This document shows, piece by piece, positions 37,050 through 47,796 of a DNA stretch of 64,000 bases. A model generated the notes under the pieces. The model saw only the letters and a program-made list of their open reading frames with translations. It did no database searches and was not told the origin of the DNA. Position 1 is the stretch's first letter. The number at the start of each line of letters is the position of its first letter. This stretch comes from Luteibacter rhizovicinus (GTDB taxonomy: Bacteria; Pseudomonadota; Gammaproteobacteria; Xanthomonadales; Rhodanobacteraceae): positions 310,001 to 374,000 of the forward strand of contig NZ_SMCS01000004.1 of NCBI RefSeq assembly GCF_004342265.1, read 5' to 3'. The translations under genes and the position numbers were made by a program.

Positions 37050-37745
37050 CTACTTGAAGTTCCACCATTTCTTCGACTCGAGGCTGCGTTTGGCCGGGAT
37101 GTATCCCTGCGCGGCTGCCTTGCGGTACCAGGCTTTGGCTACGGACGGATTGCGCGGCGTGCCTTTACCGATCGAATAAAGCCTGCCGAGTTCGAACTGC
37201 GCTTCCGGGACATTCTGATTCGCGGCCGCACGAAGCAGCCGAAACGCGTCGGCGACACCCCGGGGATCGGTGCGCGAACCCAGCGTCAGCATGCCCAGCG
37301 CGTACTGCGCCTGTCCGTGACCTTGCTCGGCCGCTTGCGCATACAGCGCCAGCGCTTGGCCGATATCCTGCTCACCCTGGTAACCCACTTCGAGTTGCTG
37401 TGCGTTACGGAACAGCGCGTCGGCATCGGGGGGTGAGGGCACGTCGACAACGGCTGCGGGTGCCGGAGGTTCGCCTTTGAGCGCAGCGATGCGCGCCTCG
37501 GCGGACGTATGGCCATATATCCTGGCGACCTCATACCAGTGAAGGGCGAGCTCGCGGTCCGGGCGCACGCCCCGGCCCAGCATATAGGCGGTGCCAAGCG
37601 CATAGGCCGCGGCGATGTTGCCGACGCTGGCTTTTGCCTCGAGCGCGGCAAGGCGTGCCCGCTCATTGCCGGCGATATCCGTGGAAAACCTATCCCTGGA
37701 CACACTTTCCGTATGCGATATGACTTCGTCATGCTGCTCTGACAT
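37050..37745 (-). CDS. Sel1-repeat (TPR-like) protein
   Basis: 231 residues from the ATG at 37745, chosen because AGGGGAGGAG lies just upstream. Sel1-type repeats are clear: AAYALGTAYMLGRGVRPDRELALHWYEVAR, then ALYAQAAEQGHGQAQYALGMLTLG, AFRLLRAAANQNVPEAQFELGRLYSIGKG and AKAWYRKAAAQGYIPAKRSL. No signal peptide or catalytic domain; likely a scaffold. Followed on the same strand by nothing; a LytTR remnant is upstream. Confidence 0.8.
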   Translation of the reverse strand: MSEQHDEVISHTESVSRDRFSTDIAGNERARLAALEAKASVGNIAAAYALGTAYMLGRGVRPDRELALHWYEVARIYGHTSAEARIAALKGEPPAPAAVVDVPSPPDADALFRNAQQLEVGYQGEQDIGQALALYAQAAEQGHGQAQYALGMLTLGSRTDPRGVADAFRLLRAAANQNVPEAQFELGRLYSIGKGTPRNPSVAKAWYRKAAAQGYIPAKRSLESKKWWNFK

Positions 37746-37856
37746 GTCCGCTCCTCCCCTGGAGTCGAGTCGACACAAGGCGACCGGCTGGCCGATATTG
37801 TGACGCGGTCGACATTCTCACGGAGAACGAGGCCATCTGTCACGATGAAATGCCGG

Positions 37857-38120
37857 TCAAACCCCCAGCGCTGCCGAAAGTGCATCCATATAAGTCCGGC
37901 TGGCCCGCAACGGGATGCCGTTGCGTAGCCGAATCAGTGCATCGCGGTTTGCCAGCGCTTTCAGTTCGACGACGCGATCGAGGCGGACGATCGCCGAACG
38001 ATGGACCCGGACGAAGTGTTTTGGATCCGGAATGCGTGCCAGCGCATGCAAGGGAGGGAATCGGAAGCGCGACTGGATTGAACGTTGGCTTCCACACGCG
38101 CCACCTTGTCGACCGGGCGT
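37857..38120 (-). pseudogene. LytTR-type response regulator remnant (C-terminal DNA-binding domain only)
   Basis: Reading leftward from about 38052, 64 codons give an intact C-terminal part of a LytTR DNA-binding domain: ARIPDPKHFVRVHRSAIVRL, then DRVVELKALANRD and LRASRTYMDALSAALGV, ending at a TGA. Upstream of it the matching frame continues only to a stop at 38121 without any receiver or domain start, while another frame reads DKVARVEANVQSS, the expected preceding LytTR strand. I read this as a truncated and frameshifted gene; a TTG start at 38051 is the only alternative. Confidence 0.6.
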
Positions 38121-38279
38121 TTAGCCATCGGCATGAACGAGTGCATGGCGGACTTCCGTCGCTGGCGGCATTCCAGGTCCGAAGCATTCAATCGCGTGGA
38201 CGACCGGGACGCTACGCCGCAACGCCTCCGTTGCGGCGAGCCGTTGGATAGGTGCGCCAGGTCGGTGGGTCCGGCGGAT

Positions 38280-38720
38280 CTAGCCGTCGTGTCCGCCGCG
38301 GCAGACATGGCTTTGATCCGGATACTTCTCTACGCACCAGTTCTCCCACTTGCGCTTGATCGCCGCGCGCTGGCTGGCGCTGGCGTGCCCGTCCGTCGCC
38401 CCCATGCCGTGACCCACCGTCTGGCGCAACACGGCCAGCAGGCCGTCGTGCACATACCAGACATGTTCCTGATGCCACTGATCGCGCTGGATGATTTGCT
38501 CGGCCAACGGACGGCCATCGCCCAGGTGGCCGATGATGTAGGGAACAGCCGGGCTACCAAGATCGATCAGCTGTGCGAAGGCGTGCCGCTCCGCTTCCGA
38601 AGACTTCGTGGTGTCTTCCACGAGACGGTCGACCGTGCTTCCGATATCGGGAGGAGTCGCGAATCCACTTGCGTCGATCGACAAGAACATCAAGCCGGTT
38701 AAGGCGACGGTGTACCGCAT
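38280..38720 (-). CDS. Small exported protein with a HEAT-like segment (unknown)
   Basis: 146 residues: an apparent signal peptide (MRYTVALTGLMFLSIDASGFA), a helical segment with DLGSPAVPYIIGHLGDGRPLAE resembling one HEAT repeat, and a C-terminal Cys pair (NWCVEKYPDQSHVC) that could form a disulphide in the periplasm. Not recognised. It lies between the LytTR remnant and the PD40 gene on the same strand; spacing of 106 nt from the latter argues against a tight operon. Confidence 0.55.
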   Translation of the reverse strand: MRYTVALTGLMFLSIDASGFATPPDIGSTVDRLVEDTTKSSEAERHAFAQLIDLGSPAVPYIIGHLGDGRPLAEQIIQRDQWHQEHVWYVHDGLLAVLRQTVGHGMGATDGHASASQRAAIKRKWENWCVEKYPDQSHVCRGGHDG

Positions 38721-38826
38721 GGGCTATTCCCTTGATGATCCATGGCTCGCCCCCGAGAGTCCGATCGTAGATCTTTGCGGAGTCGGAGTGCCAGTGAAGA
38801 TGTTTTTATGCGCTTCCACGTCGCGT

Positions 38827-39750
38827 TTACGGTTGTCGTTGTGCCTGCACGTTAAGGCGAATCGCGTAGATATCCGACTTTCCTCGCTGGGCTTCGGGGC
38901 GACGTGCGGAGAACAGTAGCGTGCCTGGGCGGGATAAGTCTTCCGCCGGCCCCAGTGTCCAGCTCCCGGCTACGTTGACGCGCCGATCCAGCGGCTTGGC
39001 ATGACGGTACGTGCCATCGCTGTCTCGTGTAGCCATCCATAGTTCGATCGGCTGATTGTCGACATCGGCTGAGCGCGCGAATACCAACGCGCGGCCACTA
39101 TCGATATAAGTTGCATCGAAATCGTCGTCCGCGCTATTCACCTCGCCGGGCAATGCGGCAGCAGATTGCCAGGCACCGTCCCGCCATTCGCTGACGAACA
39201 AGTCGTGGCGGCCGGAGCCACCCCGGCCATTCGTGGCGAATAACAGGTGGCGGCCGTCCGGCGAAGGCGAAGGTGCCCATTCGTCGCCCGCGGAATTGAT
39301 GGCGTCGTCTGGATGTTCGATTTTGCCAAAACGTCCGCTATGTGGATCGAAATCCACGCGATAGATATCGTCGCCGCCGAAACCGCCAGGCCTGTTCGAG
39401 AAGAACCACACCGATCGGCCGTCTGCACTGAATGCAGGATCGAACTCCTTGTACGTGGTATCGAACGGAACCGGTGCGGGCGAACTCCATACGCCATGCG
39501 CACGACGAACCATCCAGATATCCCATCCACCGGGGCCGCCGGGCCGGTCCGTGCTGCCCCATAACACCGTATTGCCATCCGGACTTACCGCGGCGCGAAC
39601 TTCGGAATAGGCCGTCGACACGATGTCGGGCATGAATAGTCGAGCCGGTTCGCCCGATATAGGCCGTATATCTTCAGCCGCCAATGCAGCGGTAACTAGT
39701 GCGACGGACAAACCCCATGCGACTTTTACGCGCAATGACATCACGTCCAC
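38827..39750 (-). CDS. PD40/TolB-like beta-propeller exported protein
   Basis: 307 residues with a signal peptide (LSVALVTAALAAED) and PD40 repeats: AAVSPDGNTVLWGSTDRPGG, PAFSADGRSVWFFSNRPGG, PSPSPDGRHLLFATNGRGG, YIDSGRALVFARSADVDN. Each repeat has the xxSPDGxxLxF signature of WD40-like propellers found in TolB. Periplasmic; partner unknown. An ATG at 39741 is an alternative start. Confidence 0.8.
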   Translation of the reverse strand: MDVMSLRVKVAWGLSVALVTAALAAEDIRPISGEPARLFMPDIVSTAYSEVRAAVSPDGNTVLWGSTDRPGGPGGWDIWMVRRAHGVWSSPAPVPFDTTYKEFDPAFSADGRSVWFFSNRPGGFGGDDIYRVDFDPHSGRFGKIEHPDDAINSAGDEWAPSPSPDGRHLLFATNGRGGSGRHDLFVSEWRDGAWQSAAALPGEVNSADDDFDATYIDSGRALVFARSADVDNQPIELWMATRDSDGTYRHAKPLDRRVNVAGSWTLGPAEDLSRPGTLLFSARRPEAQRGKSDIYAIRLNVQAQRQP

Positions 39751-40083
39751 GCCCCTGCAATCGACAGGCAGTCATCATAGCCACACTCGTGGTCGAGGGT
39801 GCCTGCAACCACAGCGCCGGAATCGGGCGCCCGGCGGATGGCGCAGGCTTAATGTTGCGGATTGCACTGGAACGTCGAGCGCGTTTCGACGCTGGGCATG
39901 AACGCTGTAGAAAGCGGCAGCACGTCGAAGCCGTGATAACGAAATAGGTTGTTGTGGATCGGCCCAGCCCTTGAGAATCGCAGGCATGCCGAACCACCAC
40001 GAGGATTACCACTACCGAATCACTTATAGAGGGCGTGAGGGCGGGTCTTTATAGGGCGGCCAATGAGGGGCGGCGCAAGATAC
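39751..40083. other. 333-nt gap between the PD40 gene and tRNA-Phe terminator
   Basis: I see no convincing gene here. Open frames on both strands lack ribosome sites and codon bias. No repeat of the REP types and no clear promoter motif was found by eye. Confidence 0.5.
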
Positions 40084-40114
40084 AAAAGAAAAAGGCCTGC
40101 ATCGCTGCAAGCCT
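40084..40114 (-). terminator. Rho-independent terminator of tRNA-Phe
   Basis: Read leftward: AGGCTTGCA, loop GCGA, TGCAGGCCT, then TTTTTCTTTT. The 9-bp stem (with one G-T wobble) and T-run lie 7 nt after the tRNA CCA end. Confidence 0.85.
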
Positions 40115-40121
40115 CATCAAA

Positions 40122-40197
40122 TGGTGGCTGAGGACGGAATCGAACCGCCGACACGGGGATTTTCAATCCCCTGCTCTACCAACTGAGCTACTCAGCC
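40122..40197 (-). tRNA. tRNA-Phe (GAA anticodon)
   Basis: 76 nt. Acceptor GGCTGAG pairs with CTCAGCC and the CCA end is encoded (ACCA). D-arm GCTCAGTTGGTAGAGC, anticodon stem-loop GGGGATTGAAAATCCCC with GAA anticodon, T-arm GGCGGTTCGATTCCGTC (the T-loop reads TTCGATTC). A good sigma-70 promoter lies upstream and a terminator downstream, so it is a single-gene unit. No integrase or duplicated 3' end is visible nearby. Confidence 0.97.
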
Positions 40198-40240
40198 ACG
40201 GGTGCCCGCAACAGGCGTTGCGTGCTGGGTGGAGCCGCGT

Positions 40241-40269
40241 ATTAAAGCGGCTGACGGGCGGATCGTCAA
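40241..40269 (-). promoter_or_regulatory. Sigma-70 promoter for tRNA-Phe
   Basis: Read leftward: TTGACG, 17-nt spacer, TTTAAT; a -35 and -10 of the sigma-70 consensus at ideal spacing, with a GC-rich discriminator after the -10 as expected for stable RNA genes. The transcription start would fall near 40233, about 36 nt before the tRNA. Confidence 0.75.
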
Positions 40270-40544
40270 GTCTGATCTTCGGGCGGGACGTAGCCGGTGG
40301 GCTGGGCTACGTCGCCGCCGAAGAAGAATTTTTCCATTTCGCCGCTCAGGAACGCGCGGGTCTTCGGGTCTAGCGGACTCAGGCGCATTTCGTTGATAAG
40401 CATGGTCTGGTGGGCGAGCCACTGGGTCCATGCTTCCTTCGATACGCCTTCGTAGATGCGCCGGCCGAGATCGCCCGGCCACGGTGCGAAATCGAGGCCT
40501 TCGGCGTCGCGGCCGAGTTTTGCGCAGGTAACGATGCGCGTCAT
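40266..40544 (-). CDS. yggX: Fe(2+)-trafficking / oxidative damage protection protein YggX
   Basis: 92 residues of the YggX family, which protects Fe-S enzymes from superoxide and binds iron. Conserved sequence: [20 protein letters not shown] (with the key Cys near residue 7), [20 protein letters not shown] and EKFFFGG near the C-terminus. The ATG lies in an ATGA overlap with the mutY stop, so it is translated with mutY, the classical mutY-yggX pairing. Confidence 0.95.
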   Translation of the reverse strand: MTRIVTCAKLGRDAEGLDFAPWPGDLGRRIYEGVSKEAWTQWLAHQTMLINEMRLSPLDPKTRAFLSGEMEKFFFGGDVAQPTGYVPPEDQT

Positions 40545-41587
40545 GCGGGTATCTCCAGAAGTTGGGCTAACAGGGTGCGTACGGGAGCGGGCAGGCCCAT
40601 GCCGGCGATCGCGGTGGCGTCGCACCAGCGCAGATCGGGTTTGTCGCCCAGCGCGCGCAGCGGGCTCGCATGGTCGAACAGGATGGGCGAAACGTCCAGC
40701 CGGTAATGGCTGAAAACGTGGGTGAACGCGGGCAGGGCGATGGTCTCGTTCACGTTCGCCAGTTGCCGCGCGCGTTCGGCGGCGGTCCCGGCGTCTTCCG
40801 CTTCCGGGAGACTCCACAGGCCCGACCACACGCCCTGAGGGCCCCGCCGCTCCAGCAGGACGCGGCCTTTGCCGTCTCGCATAACGAGCATGGCGGTCGT
40901 GCGTGTCGGGATTTTCTTGCCCGGTTTCGCGGTGGGCAGGACAGCCGTGAGCCCGTCACGGTGGGCGACGCAGCGCGTGGCCTGGGGGCAAAGCGGGCAC
41001 AGGGGTCTCGAGCGCACGCAGACGGTGGCACCGAGATCCATGATGGCCTGCGTGTAGTCGGCGGTGCGTTCGGCTGGTGTGTGTTCGTCCGCGCGCAGCC
41101 ATAGCTGTTTTTCGATCGCGCTTGTTCCCGGGTCGCCGGCGATACCGTGGTATCGCGTCAACACGCGTTTGACGTTGCCGTCCAGAATGGGAAAGCGCAT
41201 TCCGTACGCCTGCGCAAGAATCGCCCCGGCGGTGGAACGGCCGATGCCGGGCAGTGCTACCAGTGCGTCGAGGTCGCGTGGCAATTCGCCATGATGCTGT
41301 TCGACGCAAAGTTGCGCGGCGCGATGCAGGAAGCGCGCGCGACGGTAATAACCCAGGCCGGACCACAGGGCGAGAACGTCATCCTCATGGGCCTCGGCAA
41401 GCGAGCGCAGCGTGGGCAGGCGTTCGACGAAGCGCTGGAAATAACCGGCGACCGTCACGACCTGTGTCTGCTGCAGCATGATCTCCGACAGCCAGACGCG
41501 ATAAGCGTCGCGCGGATGCTGCCAGGGGAGGTCTTTGCGGCCGTGGTGATCGAACCAGCGCAGGAGTTCGGTGGCGAAGGGATTCAC
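40541..41587 (-). CDS. mutY: A/G-specific adenine glycosylase
   Basis: Removes adenine mispaired with 8-oxoG or G. Catalytic Glu is in [12 protein letters not shown]; the helix-hairpin-helix is [16 protein letters not shown] with the catalytic Asp in [10 protein letters not shown]; the [4Fe-4S] ligands follow as [17 protein letters not shown]. The C-terminal NUDIX-like domain recognises 8-oxoG ([16 protein letters not shown]). Starts at GTG 41587, just after the asmA stop (1-nt gap), giving 348 residues. Confidence 0.96.
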   Translation of the reverse strand: MNPFATELLRWFDHHGRKDLPWQHPRDAYRVWLSEIMLQQTQVVTVAGYFQRFVERLPTLRSLAEAHEDDVLALWSGLGYYRRARFLHRAAQLCVEQHHGELPRDLDALVALPGIGRSTAGAILAQAYGMRFPILDGNVKRVLTRYHGIAGDPGTSAIEKQLWLRADEHTPAERTADYTQAIMDLGATVCVRSRPLCPLCPQATRCVAHRDGLTAVLPTAKPGKKIPTRTTAMLVMRDGKGRVLLERRGPQGVWSGLWSLPEAEDAGTAAERARQLANVNETIALPAFTHVFSHYRLDVSPILFDHASPLRALGDKPDLRWCDATAIAGMGLPAPVRTLLAQLLEIPA

Positions 41588-41588
41588 G

Positions 41589-42638
41589 TTACGGGGTCTT
41601 TGCTTTCGGAGTGTCCGCGGTGGAACTCGTGCTTGCGGGAGCGTCGCCGGCCTGGATGCGCAGGCCTTCGATGTGGATGCCGCCGGCGTCGATGACATCC
41701 GCTGCGATGCTGCCGCGTACCGGTGGCAGCGTCAGCGAGCCGCCTGTTCCGAACGTCGACCACCATTGCGCGAGTTCCAGCGGCGGCAGGCGCACGTCAG
41801 CGTGATCGTTCTTGCCGTCGAGACGCAGGGCGATGGACAGCGGGTCGCTCTGATTGGCGGGCGTCACGTTCGCGACGACGTCGTAGGTTTCAGCATCGGC
41901 CCGGGTAATCTTGCCAGCCAGTTGCGCGCCGATGTCCGCCCCGCCGCGCCATAGTGCTTCGCCGGCAAGCGCCGCTTTGAATCGGGGTTCGCTGGCGATT
42001 GCGAGGGCAACGTCGCCCAACGTCAGGACGCCCTCCGTCAGCTGCGGTGTCGTTTTCAGATCGACGGAGTAGGGTGTGCCGTCACCGGTACGCGCGGCCA
42101 GCGTCAGGGGGAAACGCTGACCGTTGGCGAGTCGCCCCGCGTCGACCTGGACATTGCTCAGCAGGAGACGATTGCCGCGCAGAAGCGTGCCGCGGGTAAT
42201 CGAAAAGCCCGCGTCGATGGTGGGAAGAAAAGCGCTGGCCATGGACGAACGCGACGGCAGCGTATCGATGTACGCATTGATCGCGTCGAGGTCGATGCGC
42301 GCGCCTTCAAGCTCGAGGCGCGAGACGACGGTGTCGCCGCCCAGAAGCGTATGCCATGGCAGAACGAGTCGCCCGTGCGACGCGGCGATCATCGGCGTGC
42401 TGTTGCCGCGCGCGCTGAGGGATAAGCCGTTCAGTTCAAGTGCCGGCGTGGGCCAGAGGGTCGGGCTGGCGGGGTTGGCGAGTGTCAGTTCCAGACCTGC
42501 CTGGCGCGCCTGCGACTGGAGCAGGGCGGTGAAACGTTCCGGTTGCAGCACGACGTACATGGCGATGAACGCGGCGAGCAGCGTAGCGGCCGCGAGGCCG
42601 GCGATGGTGAGCAGAACGAATCGGAGACGGCGGTTCAT
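41589..42638 (-). CDS. AsmA-family protein
   Basis: 349 residues with one N-terminal membrane segment (LLTIAGLAAATLLAAFIAMYVVL) and a large periplasmic part showing the AsmA N-terminal pattern ELTLANPASPTLWPTPALELNGLSLSARG and VVSRLELEGARIDLD. AsmA-like proteins are thought to move lipids to, or tune, the outer membrane. The Ser/Thr/Lys-rich last residues are low complexity. Immediately upstream of mutY. Confidence 0.85.
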   Translation of the reverse strand: MNRRLRFVLLTIAGLAAATLLAAFIAMYVVLQPERFTALLQSQARQAGLELTLANPASPTLWPTPALELNGLSLSARGNSTPMIAASHGRLVLPWHTLLGGDTVVSRLELEGARIDLDAINAYIDTLPSRSSMASAFLPTIDAGFSITRGTLLRGNRLLLSNVQVDAGRLANGQRFPLTLAARTGDGTPYSVDLKTTPQLTEGVLTLGDVALAIASEPRFKAALAGEALWRGGADIGAQLAGKITRADAETYDVVANVTPANQSDPLSIALRLDGKNDHADVRLPPLELAQWWSTFGTGGSLTLPPVRGSIAADVIDAGGIHIEGLRIQAGDAPASTSSTADTPKAKTP

Positions 42639-42700
42639 TCAGGCGTTCCGCTTCTTCGTTTCGTTGGCTATCGCACCGCAACTGATCTTTTGCTTGGCAC

Positions 42701-42724
42701 AAGTGCGCAGGCGCGCCCCCACGG
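42701..42724. repeat. Single REP-like arm upstream of the asmA-like gene
   Basis: GTGCGCAGGCGCGCCCCCAC matches the arm type seen at 29446-29470 (CGCGCAGGCGCGCCCCCACA), but no inverted partner is nearby in the 111-nt gap to ftsY. It is a single, degenerate copy of that second REP family. Confidence 0.55.
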
Positions 42725-42749
42725 AATGCAAAGGAGCGCCATACATCTC

Positions 42750-43898
42750 TTAACTTCCCAGCGCGGGCGGGAGCAGCCCATCGACGAATGCTTCGGCGTC
42801 GAACGTGCGCAGGTCGGTGGCGGTTTCGCCCAGTCCCACGTACCGGATGGGCAGCCCGAATTCGCGTGCCAGGGCGAATACGACGCCGCCCTTGGCCGTG
42901 CCGTCGAGCTTGGTGACCACGAGTCCCGTAACGCCGACGATCTGGAGGAACTGCCGCACCTGATTGATGGCGTTCTGCCCGGTGGTGCCGTCGATCACCA
43001 TCAGCACTTCATGAGGCGCGGCGGGGTCGAGCTTCTTCATGACGCGGGCGATTTTGCCCAGTTCGTCCATGAGTCCACCCTGCGTATGCAAGCGGCCGGC
43101 GGTGTCGGCGATCATCACCTGGACTCCGCGGGCGCGTGCGGTCTGAAGCGCGTCGAAGATGACGCTGGCCGAGTCGGCGTCCTGGCCCTGCGATATGACG
43201 GCGACCTTGTTGCGATCGCCCCACGTTTTCAGCTGTTCGACGGCGGCGGCGCGGAAGGTGTCGCCGGCGGCAAGGACGACCGAGCGGCCTTCATCGGTGT
43301 AACGGCGTGCCAGCTTGCCGATGGTCGTGGTCTTGCCCACGCCGTTGATGCCTACCGTCAGGACGACGAACGGCGCATGCGTGCCGACGTCGAGCGGACG
43401 CTCGACGGGTTTCAGCAAGGCGATCAGTTCCGCGCGAAGGGAGGCGAGTAATGCCGCCGAGTCGGCGAACTCGCGTTTGTGCATGCGCTGGCGCAGACCT
43501 TCAACCAAGCTGGTACTCGCTTCGACGCCGACATCGGCGGTAATCAGCGCGGTCTCCAGCTCGTCGAGCAGGTCGTCGTCCAGTTTGGGATGGCGTACGA
43601 ACAGGGACGAGAGGCTTTTGGCGAAGCCGCTGCCGGAGAGGCGTTCGCGCCAGCTGCGCCGGGCGGGCTGCGCGGCTTCGACGATTTCGGTTACCTCGAA
43701 TTCGGCTTCCACAGCCGGTGCCTCCGGCTCGGCGCTGGGCGTTTCGGCCAGCACTTCTGCCAGCGGAAGAGCGCTGTCCAGCGAACCGGAATCGGCGGCT
43801 GGCGGCGCGGCCGGAGCGGCGTGCTCATCCGTCGCGGCGGCGTCCGGCGACGGCGTCGCGGAGGGTTCGGCGGGCTTCTTTTTCCAGAACTTGAGCAT
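42750..43898 (-). CDS. ftsY: Signal recognition particle receptor FtsY
   Basis: SRP receptor GTPase that docks translating ribosomes at the membrane. An acidic Ala/Glu/Pro-rich A-domain (about 1-80) precedes the N-domain (LDDDLLDELETALITADVGVE) and G-domain with GINGVGKTTTIGKLA (G1), VVLAAGDTFRAAA (G2-region), IADTAGRLHTQGG (G3) and VTKLDGTAKGGV (G4). 382 residues; the long acidic N-terminus is typical. Divergent from rsmD. Confidence 0.97.
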   Translation of the reverse strand: MLKFWKKKPAEPSATPSPDAAATDEHAAPAAPPAADSGSLDSALPLAEVLAETPSAEPEAPAVEAEFEVTEIVEAAQPARRSWRERLSGSGFAKSLSSLFVRHPKLDDDLLDELETALITADVGVEASTSLVEGLRQRMHKREFADSAALLASLRAELIALLKPVERPLDVGTHAPFVVLTVGINGVGKTTTIGKLARRYTDEGRSVVLAAGDTFRAAAVEQLKTWGDRNKVAVISQGQDADSASVIFDALQTARARGVQVMIADTAGRLHTQGGLMDELGKIARVMKKLDPAAPHEVLMVIDGTTGQNAINQVRQFLQIVGVTGLVVTKLDGTAKGGVVFALAREFGLPIRYVGLGETATDLRTFDAEAFVDGLLPPALGS

Positions 43899-43952
43899 TG
43901 CGCGAAGGATTCAAAGACAATGCGCGCATGCTATCACTCCCGTTCCAACTAG

Positions 43953-45089
<1,137 letters not shown>

Positions 45090-45111
45090 AATCCATCGAA
45101 AGGTGAAAATC

Positions 45112-45615
45112 ATGCGTAAGTTTGTCCTTGCCGCATCCGTGGCCCTGACCGCCGCCCTGGCGCTGACCGCCTGCAATAAGTCCGAAGACGCCGACAAGGC
45201 CGCTCCGGTGCAGGAGGTTGCAATCGCCAAGCCGACCAACGCGACCGATACCAAGGCGTGGAGCCAGTATTTCGGCCAGATCGTGCGTAAGAACATGCAG
45301 GGCATGACGGCCGATCGTCCGTTCCCGTACTTCGTGCCGGCAGGCGACGACGATGCGGGCAAGGACGGTCGCGCGCGTCAGCTCGACAACGTGAAGGGCA
45401 CCGTTGCCCGCGGCGTCACGCCGGGCAATATGCTCGTCTTCGGCGGTCCCGAGTCGTCCAAGACGGCCGAGCTGATGGTCGATGCCTTCAAGGACGCCCA
45501 GCCGGGCTCGTTCAAGAACGTCATCGTGCTGTTCATCGGTGAGCAGGCCGACCAGCAGCGCGTGTCGGACGCCGTCGCTCCCAGCGGTGCGATTTTCCGT
45601 TTCGTTGCGATGTAA
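45112..45615 (+). CDS. Predicted lipoprotein of unknown function
   Basis: 167 residues with a lipobox signal: KFVLAASVALTAALALTACN, Cys near residue 21. The mature part has KAWSQYFGQIVRKNMQGMT and a C-terminal sheet-like KNVIVLFIGEQADQQRVSDAV. No recognised domain. Preceded by GAAAGGTG 6 nt before the ATG and followed by a strong terminator; it may share the coaD transcript. Confidence 0.8.
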   Translation: MRKFVLAASVALTAALALTACNKSEDADKAAPVQEVAIAKPTNATDTKAWSQYFGQIVRKNMQGMTADRPFPYFVPAGDDDAGKDGRARQLDNVKGTVARGVTPGNMLVFGGPESSKTAELMVDAFKDAQPGSFKNVIVLFIGEQADQQRVSDAVAPSGAIFRFVAM

Positions 45616-45640
45616 TCGGCGCCTCCAGGGGCGCAAAGCG

Positions 45641-45670
45641 AAAGGGCGCCGCGGTTTGCGGCGCCCTTTC
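45641..45670 (+). terminator. Rho-independent terminator after the lipoprotein gene
   Basis: AAAGGGCGCCGC, loop GGTTT, GCGGCGCCCTTT: a perfect 12-bp stem ending in TTTC 26 nt after the stop codon. Symmetric A/T ends make it possibly bidirectional. Confidence 0.85.
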
Positions 45671-45695
45671 GTCGTTTGGGGGCCGGCTGGAGTAA

Positions 45696-45962
<267 letters not shown>

Positions 45963-46041
45963 GTCTCCTCAAGGTCCCGGTTCCGGCGGCCATGCGTTAA
46001 CCTCTCCTACGCGTTCTTTCGTTTTGAGGAGATGCGTTTCC

Positions 46042-47742
46042 ATGGTTCATGCCCATCCGTGGCGCGCGCTTGCCGCGAGCCTGCTGTTCGTCGTCAACGT
46101 CGCCGCCGCGCAGTCCGCGCCCCCCGCCGGACCCTCGAAGGGTCCAGGCCATGCCGCTATCGCCAGCGCGAATTTTCACGCGACGAATGCGGGTTTCGAA
46201 GTGCTGGCAAAGGGCGGTAACGCATTCGATGCCGCCGTCGCCGTGTCGTCGACGCTCGCTGTCGTCGAACCGCAGAGCTCCGGTATCGGCGGCGGTTTCA
46301 TGGCAATGCTGCACCGTGCATCGGACAACCGCGACATCTTCGTCGACGCGCGCGAGACCGCGCCCAAGGCGGTCGACATGAAGGCTTACGTCGGGAAGGA
46401 CGGTAAACCGAACCGGGATTCGTCGATCAACGGACCGCTCTCGGCGGGCATTCCCGGCGAACCGGCCGGTCTCGTCTGGATGGCCGAACATTACGGCAAG
46501 CTCCCGTTGCGCGAATCGCTGGCACCGGCGATCCGTATCGCAAAAGAAGGCTTCCAGCCGGATGCGCGCTTCCTCTCGGCCATTGCCGATCGTAAAGACG
46601 TACTGAGTCATTGGCCGGCTTCCTCCGAGTTGCTACTGCCCGGCGGTAAGGTGCCCGACAAGGGTTGGACCCTGCGCCAGCCCGACCTCGCCCGTACGCT
46701 GGAGCGTCTTGCCGACAAGGGTGTCGAGGGTTTCTACGCGGGCGAGACCGCGAAGATGCTGGTTTCCGCGACACGTGCCGCAGGCGGCAACTGGACCGCA
46801 GCGGATCTGGCGGCTTATCGCGTGAAGGAACGCGAGCCGCTTACCGTGGACTACCGCGGCTATCGCATCGTCACCGCGCCGCCACCGTCCTCCGGCGGTG
46901 TCGCCATTGCCGAGATACTCAACATCCTCGCGGGTTTCGATCTGTCGAAGCTGGACAAGGCGCATGCCACGCATCTGATCATCGAGTCGATGCGTCGCGC
47001 GTTCCGCGATCACAACGAATATCTCGGCGATCCCGATTTCGTGAAGATGCCGCTGGACATGTTGCTGTCGCGCTATTACGCCGACGGTCTGCGCGCGACA
47101 ATCTCGCCGGACAAAGCCACGCCTTCCGATCTGCTTCCCGCTGCGATGGCCAGCGAACCGGGTATGCATACGACGCATTTCTCGGTCATCGATACCGACG
47201 GAAATATGGTGGCCTCCACCTTGACGGTGAATCTCGAATTCGGCTCGGCCTTCGTTGCGAAGGGAACGGGTGTCCTGCTGAACGATGAAATGGATGACTT
47301 CGCCTTGGTGCCGGGACAACCGAATGCGTTCGGTTTGCGTGGTGCGTATGCGAATGCGCCGGAGGCCGGTAAGCGGATGCTTTCGTCCATGTCGCCGACC
47401 TTCGTGTTCGGCAAGGACCGCACCGCCGTGATCGGTTCGCCGGGCGGTTCCACCATCATTACTCAGGTGCTGGAAGGCATTCTCGCGTTCGTCGATGGCA
47501 AGAGCGCGGCCGATATCGCTGCACAGAAGCGCTTCCACCATCAGTACCTGCCCGATCGCGTGGACGTTGAGGCGGGCGTGTTCGACGACGCGACGGCAAA
47601 GTCGCTGACGGACATGGGCCATGTGCTGAAGGAGCGTTCGCCATGGGGCTTCATGAACGTGGTGACGTGGGATCACGCGACCAACAAGCTCGACGCGGCA
47701 AGCGACCCGCGCCGGCCGTCGGGTCTGGGTAAAGTCCAGTGA
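46042..47742 (+). CDS. ggt: Gamma-glutamyltranspeptidase
   Basis: Periplasmic Ntn-hydrolase that cleaves glutathione and gamma-glutamyl bonds and self-processes. Signal peptide ALAASLLFVVNVAAAQ; autoprocessing site MHTTHFSVIDTDGNMV with the nucleophile Thr near residue 377, then GVLLNDEMDDFA and IGSPGGSTII. 566 residues; GAGGAG lies about 10 nt upstream of the ATG at 46042. Monocistronic, perhaps followed by the MBL gene. Confidence 0.96.
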   Translation: MVHAHPWRALAASLLFVVNVAAAQSAPPAGPSKGPGHAAIASANFHATNAGFEVLAKGGNAFDAAVAVSSTLAVVEPQSSGIGGGFMAMLHRASDNRDIFVDARETAPKAVDMKAYVGKDGKPNRDSSINGPLSAGIPGEPAGLVWMAEHYGKLPLRESLAPAIRIAKEGFQPDARFLSAIADRKDVLSHWPASSELLLPGGKVPDKGWTLRQPDLARTLERLADKGVEGFYAGETAKMLVSATRAAGGNWTAADLAAYRVKEREPLTVDYRGYRIVTAPPPSSGGVAIAEILNILAGFDLSKLDKAHATHLIIESMRRAFRDHNEYLGDPDFVKMPLDMLLSRYYADGLRATISPDKATPSDLLPAAMASEPGMHTTHFSVIDTDGNMVASTLTVNLEFGSAFVAKGTGVLLNDEMDDFALVPGQPNAFGLRGAYANAPEAGKRMLSSMSPTFVFGKDRTAVIGSPGGSTIITQVLEGILAFVDGKSAADIAAQKRFHHQYLPDRVDVEAGVFDDATAKSLTDMGHVLKERSPWGFMNVVTWDHATNKLDAASDPRRPSGLGKVQ

Positions 47743-47796
47743 GCGCAGACTTACCGCGCTCCTATAAGAAAGCCTGTTCGCTGGAGGTTTGAAATC

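Noticed and set aside
40122..40197. tRNA-Phe as a possible integration site
   Set aside because: No integrase, no duplicated tRNA 3' end, and no codon-use change on either side.
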